Of a DNA stretch of 64,000 nucleotides, positions 1-10,518 are shown piece by piece. The notes beneath the pieces were generated by a model that was not told the origin of the DNA, made no database searches, and saw nothing but the letters and a program-made list of their open reading frames with translations. The stretch's first letter is position 1, and the number at the start of each line of letters is the position of its first letter. Origin of the DNA: Symsagittifera roscoffensis (lineage: Eukaryota > Xenacoelomorpha > Acoela > Convolutidae); contig NC_087067.1 of NCBI RefSeq assembly GCF_963678635.1, forward strand, positions 19,605,018-19,669,017, given 5' to 3'. A program made the position numbers and the translations under genes.

Positions 1-234
1 AATTCTGCAGTATTATACAAAACATGTTTGAAAAATATTTATTGGAAAATAAAAATAAAAATTAGTAGCATGACAATAAATGGTTAGTAATCATAAATCA
101 TCCTGTTGTTCCAGCTTCATCACCTAAAACATAACAGCAATCATCAAACCCACTAATATCATAAAAACACTAAATCTTTACTTTACACAAATTAAAACAT
201 TATTAAAACTTAAAGTCACTTAATTTTAAAACCA

Positions 235-259
235 GATCATCAAGGCTTATCCTTGGATC
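235..259 (+). repeat. Leader hairpin repeat 1
   Basis: GATCATCAAGG-CTTAT-CCTTGGATC can fold as a stem with a 2-nt bulge. The same 25-mer recurs exactly 60 nt downstream. Both are conserved in element B (40638-40662 and 40698-40721), again with 60-nt spacing. Confidence 0.75.
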
Positions 260-294
260 TTAAATCATTTTCTACTTAATTAAATTTTAAATTT

Positions 295-319
295 GATCAT
301 CAAGGCTTATCCTTGGATC
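295..319 (+). repeat. Leader hairpin repeat 2
   Basis: Second copy of the 25-nt imperfect inverted repeat at 235-259, at 60-nt spacing. Confidence 0.75.
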
Positions 320-833
320 AAACAGAACAACTTTGTTCTCCCCCACCCACTTAATTAGTGTCTAACGACCTCAAACGTCGATTCACTATCCAACCCTTTC
401 TAAAAACCCAAGACTAATAGAAATTTTTAAACAAAACTAATCATTCAAATTAGGATAAGCAGTGAAGAACTTCGGTTATTCATCCTTCACTTGACCCCTC
501 CTCTTACCAGACCCAGGATAAATCTTAGACTTAGTAAGTTTAAAATAGTACCTAACGAACTACTCGCGTTCTAATTATACCTGAACCTTGTGGATCGATT
601 TACTATTCTCCAACCCTTGAACACAATCACTCCCTTAAGTAAGATTAAGTAAGTTAACACCTTAGCTTATACTAGTCACGAGAAAGTAAAATCATTCTCC
701 GGAATCGATATACTTTTCTCTCCAACCCTGAACAAAAAGACCCAGGTTAAGCTAACCAAAAAATCGTAAGAACTAACAGTTTAAGAAAATAGAAATCATT
801 TAACAACCTTTTGCATCCGTCATCCTAAACCTT

Positions 834-1301
834 ATGTCATTTAAAAACCTAGGAAATAAACAAACAATCATTTTACACAATTGTGAAATAGATAACAAAA
901 AATACGACCTTGTAATCACACCTCATACACAAACAGTTGGATACATTCGCACAAAACGACAAACACTAAAGAGAAAAATAATAACTAAACAAAGACAAAT
1001 AACACGAAAAAGATTTTCAAAGAATCGAAACGCATTTTCAGAATCAGAAACCAACAGTTTAGACGAACTTTACAAACTAAAAGAATCAGTAGATAAAAAT
1101 TACCCACTTCACGATCAATTATATTTTTCTGACTCAGAAACAACTTCAAATTCATCACAAAGAGGAAAAAGAAGAATAAAAAAGCAGTACAAACACAAAC
1201 CAGTACATCTATACAATTGGAATCAACCAATTCGACACATTAATAATTACATATTAACAGTCATTGAACGAAAAAATGAGCTCAACACACACTCCAGGTG
1301 A
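834..1301 (+). CDS. Small basic ORF upstream of gag-pol (155 aa), unknown function
   Basis: The first ATG of the element's coding region opens a 155-aa protein very rich in Lys/Arg (residues about 40-62 and 110-125 are dense basic clusters), with a Ser/Glu/Asp patch between them (about 66-105). It has no signal peptide or membrane segment. Its last 26 nt overlap the start of gag-pol in another frame. Element B keeps a recognisable copy (40124-39846), with about 75 of the first 90 residues alike, then frameshifted. I do not recognise the family. The basic character fits a nucleic-acid-binding or nuclear-targeted accessory protein, which is inference. Conservation of the frame between two diverged copies argues that it is real. 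Confidence 0.75.
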   Translation: MSFKNLGNKQTIILHNCEIDNKKYDLVITPHTQTVGYIRTKRQTLKRKIITKQRQITRKRFSKNRNAFSESETNSLDELYKLKESVDKNYPLHDQLYFSDSETTSNSSQRGKRRIKKQYKHKPVHLYNWNQPIRHINNYILTVIERKNELNTHSR

Positions 1302-4300
1302 AGAAACTCCAGATGATGATGAAATCTTTCCCTTTATAGTAGACGCAGATACTGATAGAGGACAACACTTATTTTGTCAAAATTTACTCATAAATTTATT
1401 TGAACCCGGAATTAGTCCATGTAAAACAGAGTTCCCCGATGTAAAAATCAAAAGACAAATCATAGATCACTATCTAAAAGATATATGCAACATAACACAA
1501 CAGTATGGAATCTACTCTATAGAATTCACTTCCCCAAACCATAATAATAGAACATATACTATTCAAACAGACGATCTCGATTTAGAATTTTCAAAAGTCT
1601 TTTCAGAATATATAAAAAGCATCCAATACCATAACTCACAAAGAGCAAACTCCATTTTCACCAATGAAGTTTTCGCAATAATATATAGTTATATTTCAAT
1701 ATTAGAAAATGAACTACCATTAACAAATGTCTCACCGACAGACACATCTAAACATTTAAGAGTACGACATGAAATCACACTACTCTCTAGTTATTTGAAC
1801 GTCATTAAAGAAAATTTCACGAAAGACGACGTTTCACAACATACCAGACACGATTTACAAAAAATTTTAGCATGGTTCATAATAGATTATTTCACACACA
1901 ATATTGATTTAATTGCACAAGCAAGAAAAAATTTTAGACCCCAAAATTCGAACGATGAAACCGCTATCACAGAACAATCAGATTATGTTTGGGACCCCGA
2001 ATGGTCTCATCCCGCATTTATAAGCTTCCCACAATCAATCTCAAGTCAAGCAATAGGTACAATATCTTACATAAGAGACTATGTAAGAGTAATACCATTA
2101 ACAATTGATGCAACACCATTAAACTATAATACATTTTTACCCGATACACAAAATAATAGTTTAAACTCTACAGTCATACACAATGAAAACCTCAATGGAA
2201 CTAGGAATCTTACTCAACAAGATATCCAGACACCATCACACTTCATAAATGAAGAAATTGTACACACAACAACTACACAACAAAGTATTTCACCAATACG
2301 CCCAAATTTAACAACACCAAGAAATACAAATCCTTCACAAACACAGGTAACTTTACAATCAACCGTAAAACCTTCGGTTGCCCCTAAATATTCACATATG
2401 GATTATCAAACATACAAACCCGTGACAATACCATCAAAAACACGCAAAACATTCACTAGAAACAACTTTGCAGACCATAATTATAATTATACACATCCGT
2501 CAAAAACAAATTATCAACCACAAAGGAATTTTAATCAATATACAAAACCTCGAAACTGGGATAACCCAACAGCCCAATATAATTCAAATAATTTTCAACC
2601 AAATCCTCCACAGGATCGCAGTGAAAATTACCCATTTTTTCAACAAAATAAAAATAAAAAACAAACATCTTATCAAATGGATTATTTATCCTCAGATGAA
2701 GATTTCCTACAACCAGATATATTTGCACAAAATACTCAAGAATATCGTAGACAAGGAATACAGAAAACACGTATAAATCATAGGAATTTTTCTCCACAAC
2801 CAATAAATGCACAACATCAACAACCAATTCAACAACAAAATCCAATTAATACACAATCTTTTCAACCAATTCAACAACAAAATCCAATGACTGCACACTC
2901 GTATCAACCATCACAAATGCAAAATGAAATACCACTCCCATATTATCTTCAACAACATGAAATAACAAGAAACCAACTTTCAAATTTTTCTCAAATGCCA
3001 AATGCAGCAGAATCATTACAAATGACAATGAATCCATACCTTATGGGTGGATCATCAATAACATCAAACAAACCTTTAATGGTTTTCACAGGAACAGACC
3101 CTGAATACTCTGTAGAAGATTATTTAAATGCAGTAACAGCAAACCTGATTTTAAATATCGGACCTGAACCAATAAATACGCCACTACATCAAAATTGGAT
3201 ACATCGACGCACAGCGTTAATACAAACAACCTTAGATGGCGCAGCCCAAAAATGGTTTTCAGTACTACCTCTAGAAATAAAATCAAACTGGAAAAGATTT
3301 ACACAAGAATTTTCAAAAATGTTCGACTCCGAAAGAAACAAACAACAACAAAGAGTTTTATGTAATGAAATTCGTAGATTACCAAACGAAACCATCAAGC
3401 AAATAGCAGTACGAATCGAAACACTAGTTCGAAAAGCATATTCACTAAATACACACGACTATAAAAACACTAAGATGACAGAAATCTTAATGATGACCTT
3501 AACACCACAATTAAGGAAAATAGCAATAAAAAAGAGAGCATCCCATCCTTCTTCAATTCGAGAACCCGATTTAGATTTTAGAAAACTAGTAGACAAACTA
3601 GAACAAGCAGAAATCACGATGAAACTAGAAGAAACGGAAAATCTGAAATTACAATACGTTAACAAAATTGAAACGACTTCCACTAATATTAATAATATAC
3701 AGGAATCAGAAACAGACCTCGTTGAAAAAATCACTGAAATACTCAATATTTACGAAAAGAACCCGAACTTTAAAGGCAAACCATCTTTCAAAAAATGGTG
3801 TAATTATTGCCGACGATACGGACATAGTATTTCCGAATGTAGACAAAAACAGCAAGATAGTCAAAATAAACCTCAAAAATACAAAGAACCAAATAAATCA
3901 TTCTATCAATACATGAAAAAAGATCAAAATCTACCAAACAAAAATGTATACAGCAACAACAGTTCAGGAAAGCCACTTCCGAACAATACAAGTTATACAA
4001 GAAATCAATCCCCATATAACTCAAGTTATAGAGGAAGATCACCAGAACGAAGAAACACGTATAATTCATCACAAAATCACTACAATAGACCAAATAGTAG
4101 AAATAACTACTCCAGATCAAATTCGAATACACAACGATTTGTTTTTAGATCTAATTCCCAACCAAGAAATAACTACTATCCAAACAACCAATCACGAAAT
4201 TCATCATACAATAGGAATAGAAACTACTCCTATAATAGAAATAGAAGTTATTCAAACAACCGAAACCAGAATTACCCAAACAATCGATCAAGAAATAACT

Positions 4301-7300
4301 CATATAATAGATCGAACTATAACAGACCAAACAGCAATTATCAAAACAGATCGCGAAATAATTCACAAAATCGACACCCAAGTTATAATAATCGTTACAG
4401 AAATTATTCCAAATCACCACACCGAAATAATAATCACTATAATACATCTAATAATCGTCATAGAAGCAGTACACCTAAACATCAAAGACAAATCAATCAA
4501 GTACAATCTAATCCAGAAACAACATCAGACCCCCCAGGTATTGATGACACAGTAACCGATACGTTACAACTCAATCAAATAAATTGTACATCATCAGATT
4601 CAGAAAGTGATACTGAAAACACTCTTGCTATCAATATGATAAAAGTCGAAAATGACTATGAATCTGTTATATATGAACAACCCTTTCCATCACATATATA
4701 TGAAAATCAATCAGAATTTCTTCAAAATCATTACACTACACCCATAAATTCCACACCAACAACGCAAGAAACAAATGCAAAAAATACTACAGCACAACCA
4801 GATCAAAATGCCAAAACAAAATGCTTGAATACAAACCACATCTACCAAAATATACAAAAAGAACAACCCAAAGAAAAAATTTGGACAATACCATTTCTCT
4901 TAGAAAGCCCAAGAAATAAAGAATTTCAACCACCAGACCTTGAAATAGATTTTTTAATTGATTCAGGAGCAGAATCAAACATAATAAACATTCCCACATG
5001 GAATGAAATAAAATCCTTACACCCAAAGCTAACACCTCTGGAAACCTCCAGCAAGCTAGCAACAGCACAAGGATCAACATTGATAAACTACGGAAAAATC
5101 CAATTATTTCTCCTCCCTACCAGAACAATAGAGCAAAGCAAAATTTTAAATAAACCATTCAAACAAATATTCCATATCACTGATATTAAATATAATATCA
5201 TTGGAATACCATTTATTTCAAAGTATATACCAACAATTAACATACTAAATAGTAAAATATTAATCAAAGATAAATATACAAAAACAAAAGAAACATCTTT
5301 AACATTTTTTCAAAGATTAAATAAACAACCACCATTCTTTTCGAAATTCTATCCAATATATAACCAACAAAGAAAACACCTGAAACCACTATCAGGAAAC
5401 ATCTATAATTTTTCAATCAAACAAGTTCACCAATATGATAAAGAACAAAACAAACAAAAATTTTATATGTCAGATTTTGAATTCAAACCTATTCATAAAT
5501 TTTTCAAAATCACAATCTCTTCAATAAAATATTTGAAAAATTCGAATTCAGATATAATTTCTTTACATGTTTATAACAACACACCTTACCAAGTAACATT
5601 ACCTTTAGGACTTCTAGGATATTGTGAAACCAACGCTACAATAACACCAATACACGAAAAAGCCTATCGCGTAAATAATATACTCCAATTACTAGATATA
5701 TGCCAATCTACAATTCTTAATGAAGAATTATCTATAAATAATATAATAAGTAACGAAAACAGAAATACGGATTATTTCACAAAAACTCCATATTTCAAAC
5801 CTACATTCAACATAAGTAATTACACAGAGCACCAACAAAAATTCTTAACAATGTTTAACTTCCAACATTCACAAATAACACAAGACGAATTCGAAAAATT
5901 AGCCAAACAGCTAATTAAATATTCATCAGTCTATGCAACATCAAAATTCGATGTTGGTAAAATAAGTTCATCACTACATCTCCCATTAAAACCTGACGCG
6001 GTTTTCAAAAAACAAAGAGCAAGTAAAGTACCAATTCACTTACATGATAAAGTAAACAGATTACTCGATATTTTAGAACAATACAAAATTATATCACCAG
6101 TAAACAAAGAAGAACAACCAAAAGGCAACACATTCATCAACCCCGTTATCATTCTAGCTAAAGGAGAATCATTAAAAATCGTTCTCGATGCTAGATACCT
6201 CAATTCACTCATAGATGAATCAAAATGTAATTGGCCCATTGAACCAATACAAGTTATTTTAACAAAAATAAACGGCAAATACTTCACAACCGCCGATATG
6301 AATAGTGCATACAATCAAATGCCACTAGATGAACAATCACGACGTTTAACACAATTTGTTATTGGAAACCAACAATATGAATTTAACCGCTTATTCTATG
6401 GAATATCCATAGGACCAGCAGCATTTTCAGCTTTTATGAGCAAAATTTTTAGACCACTGATACTCAAGAAAAACGCAATCACCTATCTAGACGATGTTTT
6501 TATGCAATCACAAACAAAAGACGAAATGTTCAAAGTTTTAGAAACATATCACCAAATACTTCAGAACGAAAATCTGAAGGCCGCCCCCGATAAATCACAC
6601 TTCTTTTTGACAAAAGTTAAATTCTTAGGACATAACATAGAAAGAAAAACAATCACTCCACTGAAATCACGCATTGACGCTATTCAAAAACTTCAACCAC
6701 CAACAAATAAAAAGAAAATCCAAGAATTCCTTGGAATGTTAAACTTTTTAAGTAAATATGTTTATAAAATGCAATTATATCTACGACCATTTTACAACAT
6801 CCTTAGACAACAAAATAATTTTGAATGGAATACAGAACATCAAACACGATTCGAAGAAATAAAGAAACTTTTAACCGAACAAATTTCAAACACAATTCCA
6901 GACCCTGATCAACCATTTTATGCAATGTGCGATGCTTCGAACTTTGGCATCGGCGCAGCACTATTACAATCACATAATGGTACAAATAAAATGAACCTTA
7001 TATCAGCAAACTCTCGATTATTCACTCAAGCAGAGCTAAGACTCTCAACTCTAATGAGAGAATGTACAGCCATAATCTATACACTTACAGAATATGAATT
7101 TCTGATACTTGGATCAAAACATCCCACAGTTTTATTCACAGATCACAAACCAATCATTTTTCTCTTCACACAGAAATCTAACCCAAACCACCGAGTTTAC
7201 AGATTTCAACTAATTCTAATGAAATTTCCAAACTTACATATAGTTTGGACTGCAGGAAAAAATCTTGCATTACCAGACACCTTAAGTCGAAATACACCAC

Positions 7301-9498
7301 CTGAATTACTTACACGAAAAACCACAGTTGAAATACCCAAAAATATAAAATTCTACCTTGCAGAAAACGAAACATCACCCCGATTAGAATGCAAATATGC
7401 AGTAAAAACTGATATTGAACAATCACAAATGAATAATTTACAACATTTCCCACTTTATCTAGATTGTCAAAATAATCATTACGAAGTTGATTTACTTGGA
7501 ACATCAACTTTCAAACCAATCCCATATTCTCAATGGATAAAAAATAACACCCAACAAAAACGAACAAAACAACACCTGCCTAAAAAAGATCATTTTCCAC
7601 TAATTGAAAAAGAAGATTTAACTGATAAAATAAATTTATCAGGACCCCAAACAAGTGATTCAAAATACACAATAAATCAAGTTTTTGACCTTCACGACCC
7701 ACTTGATACAATACCCTTATCTAAATTAGAAATCGAAAACATTTTTCTCCCCCCAACAGAAACAATTACAATTTCAACACTGAAACAATATCAAAACCTT
7801 GACCCAATAATTCGACAACTGAAATCATGGCATAAATATAAAACTAAACCTATCAAAGCAGATTCAACCATTCTAGGAAATAAAACACTCCTCCGATACT
7901 TTCGCAAATTTAACAACACAACAATTAACGAAAAAACAGACCTTTTAGAGTATAACCTAAATGAATCTACAGTTCCCTGTCTTCCTATAAGTATGATTCT
8001 TATAGCTTTTAATATATCACATACACAAAATATTAAAGGACACTCTGGATCAGAGAAAACATATTCAAATTTTATACAAAATTTTTACTTCCCAAATGCA
8101 CCAATTTGGATAAAAGTACTATGCAATGATTGTATAGTATGTCAGCTAAATAAACCTTACCCAAATCAAAAACAAGTAGCACAAAAACAAGATTTTAAAG
8201 GACAAAGTTTATACTTTAATCACCGTATCTCATTTGATACTAAAGGACCAATTTCACCCTCATCAGAAGGAAACTCCTACATTATGGTAATTGTTGACGC
8301 ATTCACACACTATGTAGCACTTAACCCAGTACCACATTGTAATGCTTATTACGCATACACAACACTCTATGAACACTGGATAGCAAAATTTGGACTACCA
8401 GAAATTTTAGTCACAGACAATGGTACAGAATTCATAAATAATGAAATAATAACACTATGTCATTTATACAACATTAAACACAAACCACGTACATCTCATG
8501 CACCTTGGACAAACGGCTTAGTCGAAGGTATGAACCGTTCATTACAAGAATATCTTAGATGTATCATCAACGGAAATGATACAAAATATACCGAATGGTC
8601 AGCAGATGTAAAATTATTTCCCTTAGCATATAATTCACAAATCACGACAACTTTAGGAATGTCACCATACGAAATGGTTTTCAACCAAAAGCCACGCAAA
8701 CCAATAATGTTTACAGCAAATTCCCATAAAAACGCACAAGGTTATTGTCAACCAAATAAAGACTCAATTTGTTATAACCTACCATTACATACGCACGATG
8801 AAGATCATTTTCATCACCCACAAATTCTTAAATTAGCCTCCGGTACACACACCGAATGGATTTTAAATAGAGATAAGAAACACAATGAAATTTACCAAAA
8901 AATAACAAAAAAATTATTACAAAGACAAAATATAAATGAACAAATCAATTCACGATTTACACCAGCTTCCGATTTAAAAATTGGAACATTTGTTTTAATA
9001 CCTAATTTTAATACTCAAAAAGGAATTTCTAAAAAATTACAACCCCTTCGAAAAGGACCATACCAAATAATTGCAAAACCCACTGATGTCACATATAAAA
9101 TTATCGACTCAAACAAAAAAGAAATCGTTCAACATCGAAACAACCTATTACCTTATTACCCAAAAGAATACGCACTCCGTGAATTAACTCAATTATATTC
9201 TTTCACAGGATTAAAAATCGTTCAAAATGAACCACATCTGAAAAACACAGAACAAAATGATAACCCCACCGAAAATCAAAACACAAAACCAACCGCCACC
9301 AAAAACAAAACGCAAAACCAAAAAGAATCTCCAAAACAAAGAAAAAATAGAAAAATGACAGAACAAATAATACCCCAAGAAGAAATAGACAAATCAGAAC
9401 ATAGAAAAACAACAAGACTCCGAAATCAACCACGTAAAAACTACAAAATGTTCATCCCCCAATCTAAAATATTAAAGAAAGTAGAATTTAAAAAGTAA
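1276..9498 (+). CDS. gag-pol: Gag-Pol polyprotein (protease, RT, RNase H, integrase)
   Basis: Single 2740-aa ORF with no frameshift or stop between gag and pol. The start is the ATG at 1276, which matches the start of the copy in B; the open frame extends 12 nt further to a TTG. Order: N-terminal matrix-like region (1-230), Q/N-rich disordered region (230-600), retrotransposon Gag/capsid-like region (about 600-765), CCHC knuckle C842-x2-C-x4-H-x4-C855, N/R/S/Y-rich tract (910-1075), aspartic protease DSG at 1229-1231, RT (about 1575-1760) with catalytic D1674 and YLDD at 1737-1740, RNase H with D1886, E1929, D1956 and D2001, integrase zinc finger H2249, H2256, C2286, C2289, catalytic D2321, D2381, E2417 (D-x35-E), GPY motif at 2594-2596 and a basic tail. 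There is no chromodomain. All key residues are present, so the enzyme set looks intact. Replication and integration of the element are its expected roles. Confidence 0.97.
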   Translation: MSSTHTPGEETPDDDEIFPFIVDADTDRGQHLFCQNLLINLFEPGISPCKTEFPDVKIKRQIIDHYLKDICNITQQYGIYSIEFTSPNHNNRTYTIQTDDLDLEFSKVFSEYIKSIQYHNSQRANSIFTNEVFAIIYSYISILENELPLTNVSPTDTSKHLRVRHEITLLSSYLNVIKENFTKDDVSQHTRHDLQKILAWFIIDYFTHNIDLIAQARKNFRPQNSNDETAITEQSDYVWDPEWSHPAFISFPQSISSQAIGTISYIRDYVRVIPLTIDATPLNYNTFLPDTQNNSLNSTVIHNENLNGTRNLTQQDIQTPSHFINEEIVHTTTTQQSISPIRPNLTTPRNTNPSQTQVTLQSTVKPSVAPKYSHMDYQTYKPVTIPSKTRKTFTRNNFADHNYNYTHPSKTNYQPQRNFNQYTKPRNWDNPTAQYNSNNFQPNPPQDRSENYPFFQQNKNKKQTSYQMDYLSSDEDFLQPDIFAQNTQEYRRQGIQKTRINHRNFSPQPINAQHQQPIQQQNPINTQSFQPIQQQNPMTAHSYQPSQMQNEIPLPYYLQQHEITRNQLSNFSQMPNAAESLQMTMNPYLMGGSSITSNKPLMVFTGTDPEYSVEDYLNAVTANLILNIGPEPINTPLHQNWIHRRTALIQTTLDGAAQKWFSVLPLEIKSNWKRFTQEFSKMFDSERNKQQQRVLCNEIRRLPNETIKQIAVRIETLVRKAYSLNTHDYKNTKMTEILMMTLTPQLRKIAIKKRASHPSSIREPDLDFRKLVDKLEQAEITMKLEETENLKLQYVNKIETTSTNINNIQESETDLVEKITEILNIYEKNPNFKGKPSFKKWCNYCRRYGHSISECRQKQQDSQNKPQKYKEPNKSFYQYMKKDQNLPNKNVYSNNSSGKPLPNNTSYTRNQSPYNSSYRGRSPERRNTYNSSQNHYNRPNSRNNYSRSNSNTQRFVFRSNSQPRNNYYPNNQSRNSSYNRNRNYSYNRNRSYSNNRNQNYPNNRSRNNSYNRSNYNRPNSNYQNRSRNNSQNRHPSYNNRYRNYSKSPHRNNNHYNTSNNRHRSSTPKHQRQINQVQSNPETTSDPPGIDDTVTDTLQLNQINCTSSDSESDTENTLAINMIKVENDYESVIYEQPFPSHIYENQSEFLQNHYTTPINSTPTTQETNAKNTTAQPDQNAKTKCLNTNHIYQNIQKEQPKEKIWTIPFLLESPRNKEFQPPDLEIDFLIDSGAESNIINIPTWNEIKSLHPKLTPLETSSKLATAQGSTLINYGKIQLFLLPTRTIEQSKILNKPFKQIFHITDIKYNIIGIPFISKYIPTINILNSKILIKDKYTKTKETSLTFFQRLNKQPPFFSKFYPIYNQQRKHLKPLSGNIYNFSIKQVHQYDKEQNKQKFYMSDFEFKPIHKFFKITISSIKYLKNSNSDIISLHVYNNTPYQVTLPLGLLGYCETNATITPIHEKAYRVNNILQLLDICQSTILNEELSINNIISNENRNTDYFTKTPYFKPTFNISNYTEHQQKFLTMFNFQHSQITQDEFEKLAKQLIKYSSVYATSKFDVGKISSSLHLPLKPDAVFKKQRASKVPIHLHDKVNRLLDILEQYKIISPVNKEEQPKGNTFINPVIILAKGESLKIVLDARYLNSLIDESKCNWPIEPIQVILTKINGKYFTTADMNSAYNQMPLDEQSRRLTQFVIGNQQYEFNRLFYGISIGPAAFSAFMSKIFRPLILKKNAITYLDDVFMQSQTKDEMFKVLETYHQILQNENLKAAPDKSHFFLTKVKFLGHNIERKTITPLKSRIDAIQKLQPPTNKKKIQEFLGMLNFLSKYVYKMQLYLRPFYNILRQQNNFEWNTEHQTRFEEIKKLLTEQISNTIPDPDQPFYAMCDASNFGIGAALLQSHNGTNKMNLISANSRLFTQAELRLSTLMRECTAIIYTLTEYEFLILGSKHPTVLFTDHKPIIFLFTQKSNPNHRVYRFQLILMKFPNLHIVWTAGKNLALPDTLSRNTPPELLTRKTTVEIPKNIKFYLAENETSPRLECKYAVKTDIEQSQMNNLQHFPLYLDCQNNHYEVDLLGTSTFKPIPYSQWIKNNTQQKRTKQHLPKKDHFPLIEKEDLTDKINLSGPQTSDSKYTINQVFDLHDPLDTIPLSKLEIENIFLPPTETITISTLKQYQNLDPIIRQLKSWHKYKTKPIKADSTILGNKTLLRYFRKFNNTTINEKTDLLEYNLNESTVPCLPISMILIAFNISHTQNIKGHSGSEKTYSNFIQNFYFPNAPIWIKVLCNDCIVCQLNKPYPNQKQVAQKQDFKGQSLYFNHRISFDTKGPISPSSEGNSYIMVIVDAFTHYVALNPVPHCNAYYAYTTLYEHWIAKFGLPEILVTDNGTEFINNEIITLCHLYNIKHKPRTSHAPWTNGLVEGMNRSLQEYLRCIINGNDTKYTEWSADVKLFPLAYNSQITTTLGMSPYEMVFNQKPRKPIMFTANSHKNAQGYCQPNKDSICYNLPLHTHDEDHFHHPQILKLASGTHTEWILNRDKKHNEIYQKITKKLLQRQNINEQINSRFTPASDLKIGTFVLIPNFNTQKGISKKLQPLRKGPYQIIAKPTDVTYKIIDSNKKEIVQHRNNLLPYYPKEYALRELTQLYSFTGLKIVQNEPHLKNTEQNDNPTENQNTKPTATKNKTQNQKESPKQRKNRKMTEQIIPQEEIDKSEHRKTTRLRNQPRKNYKMFIPQSKILKKVEFKK

Positions 9499-10097
9499 TT
9501 TTAAAATTTTACACTTCACAATCTTGAAACCTCCGTAACATTTTTCATTTCATTTTTTCAAAATAACATGCTCACAAGTACGCAATAATTCTAGTTCAAA
9601 ATAGACCAATAGGATTCATCCAATCCGCCACTTTCTCTAACTCAAACTAAAATCAATTAGACGAATAATCTAGAACTCCAGGCACATCTCTAACTATAAC
9701 TTTACAACCTCCAGGTTAAAAATAAGCAAACCACTCCAACTTGACAGCTAAAATAAATATCACCATAATACCGTACCCCTCCCTTATCTAATAACCCAAA
9801 GATCAACAATATTTCCCCAACTCAGACCACGAATACCCCCAAAACAAATTTGATAACTTAACCTAAAGTCACAAAATGAAAATTTTAATTAGCCTAAAGT
9901 ATAAAAATCTCACCATACCCCGGATCATTTGACAAACAAAAATAAAGAAAAAGACGACCTCCCAGTCACCATGAAAATTGCCCCAACAAATTTTTACGAA
10001 ACTCAACCCACTTGTCAAAAAACTAATAAATAATTCGACCACACTAGAAAATCGCCTCAAACAGCAAAAAATATTCGACCAAGAGATCATTTCTTAA
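9499..10097 (+). other. Conserved non-coding gap between pol and accessory ORFs
   Basis: About 600 nt without a credible ORF. It is clearly conserved with 31623-32219 of element B (for example around 9606-9620, 9680-9720, 9800-9830 and 10010-10090). It could hold a subgenomic promoter, a splice acceptor or an IRES-like structure for the downstream ORFs. No specific signal was identified with confidence. Confidence 0.6.
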
Positions 10098-10328
10098 ATG
10101 CTTTTCTCTCAAACAGTCGTTCAAATACTTATCAATTTTAAACATTTTTTTTCAATACTCCAAACTTTTATAATATTTCTTTTTGATATCATCGAATCTT
10201 TTCTAATAATCATAATAATTTTTTGTAATATTTTCTTAATTTTCTACACAATAATTGAACTATACCTCCAACTTTCCAAAACCCTTGAATATATCCACAG
10301 GTACGATTTTAACAACTTGTCTAAATGA
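10098..10328 (+). CDS. Small hydrophobic protein 1 (76 aa)
   Basis: Extremely hydrophobic, Ile/Phe/Leu-rich. Most of residues 8-60 could form one long or two closely spaced membrane segments, followed by a short polar tail containing a His-Arg-Tyr-Asp motif. A homologous 79-aa ORF is open in element B (31383-31622), with the tail motif and the central IFCNIF block conserved. The stop codon overlaps the next start as ATGA, suggesting termination-reinitiation. The function is unknown; a viroporin-like or envelope-accessory role is speculation from size and hydrophobicity only. Confidence 0.72.
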   Translation: MLFSQTVVQILINFKHFFSILQTFIIFLFDIIESFLIIIIIFCNIFLIFYTIIELYLQLSKTLEYIHRYDFNNLSK

Positions 10329-10513
10329 TACGAACAATTTTCAGTAGAACTGATATTTTTCTATTGTTTGTAATCTTTATAACATTTTTATCATCCCTCA
10401 TTTTGACCATATGTAAATGTATAAAGAAAGCAATCATCACATTTGCCCTAGCAACAATTTTCCTAATTCTTTTTTTAGAAGAATATTATAATAAACATAA
10501 ACCTTCTCACTAA
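10325..10513 (+). CDS. Small membrane protein 2 (62 aa)
   Basis: Two hydrophobic segments (about 11-30 and 36-50) separated by a short Cys-Lys-Cys-Ile-Lys-Lys loop, ending in a charged EEYYNKHK tail, so probably a membrane hairpin. The start overlaps the previous stop (ATGA). Element B has an intact homologue (31194-31382, about 90% identical by eye) and a second partial copy fused to envelope sequence (29304-30077). This strong conservation in an otherwise decayed copy supports a real protein. No known family is recognised. Confidence 0.75.
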   Translation: MIRTIFSRTDIFLLFVIFITFLSSLILTICKCIKKAIITFALATIFLILFLEEYYNKHKPSH

Positions 10514-10518
10514 AGTAA

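Larger units (their letters stand above)
1..833 (+). other. 5' leader of element A
   Basis: Non-coding, conserved in element B (40125-40949, minus). It contains two hairpin repeats with 60-nt spacing and several degenerate copies of a motif with the core TCCAACCCTT or TCTCCAACCCTGAAC (about 390, 607 and 719), each following a TCGAT-like block. These may be RNA-structural or packaging elements, which is inference. No long ORF occurs before the ATG at 834. Confidence 0.7.

Noticed and set aside
985..1230. Long antisense frames across elements A and B (here and, e.g., 2531-2845, 13826-14131, 30315-30722)
   Set aside because: They are low-complexity shadows caused by the strong strand composition bias of the true coding strand.
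1264..1275. Upstream TTG start of gag-pol
   Set aside because: The ATG at 1276 matches the start of the homologous frame in element B, and eukaryotic initiation at TTG is not needed here.
10291..10306. CACAG|GTACGA as a splice donor conserved in A and B
   Set aside because: The motif is within coding sequence for a conserved His-Arg-Tyr-Asp tail, and no acceptor giving a useful in-frame product was found.
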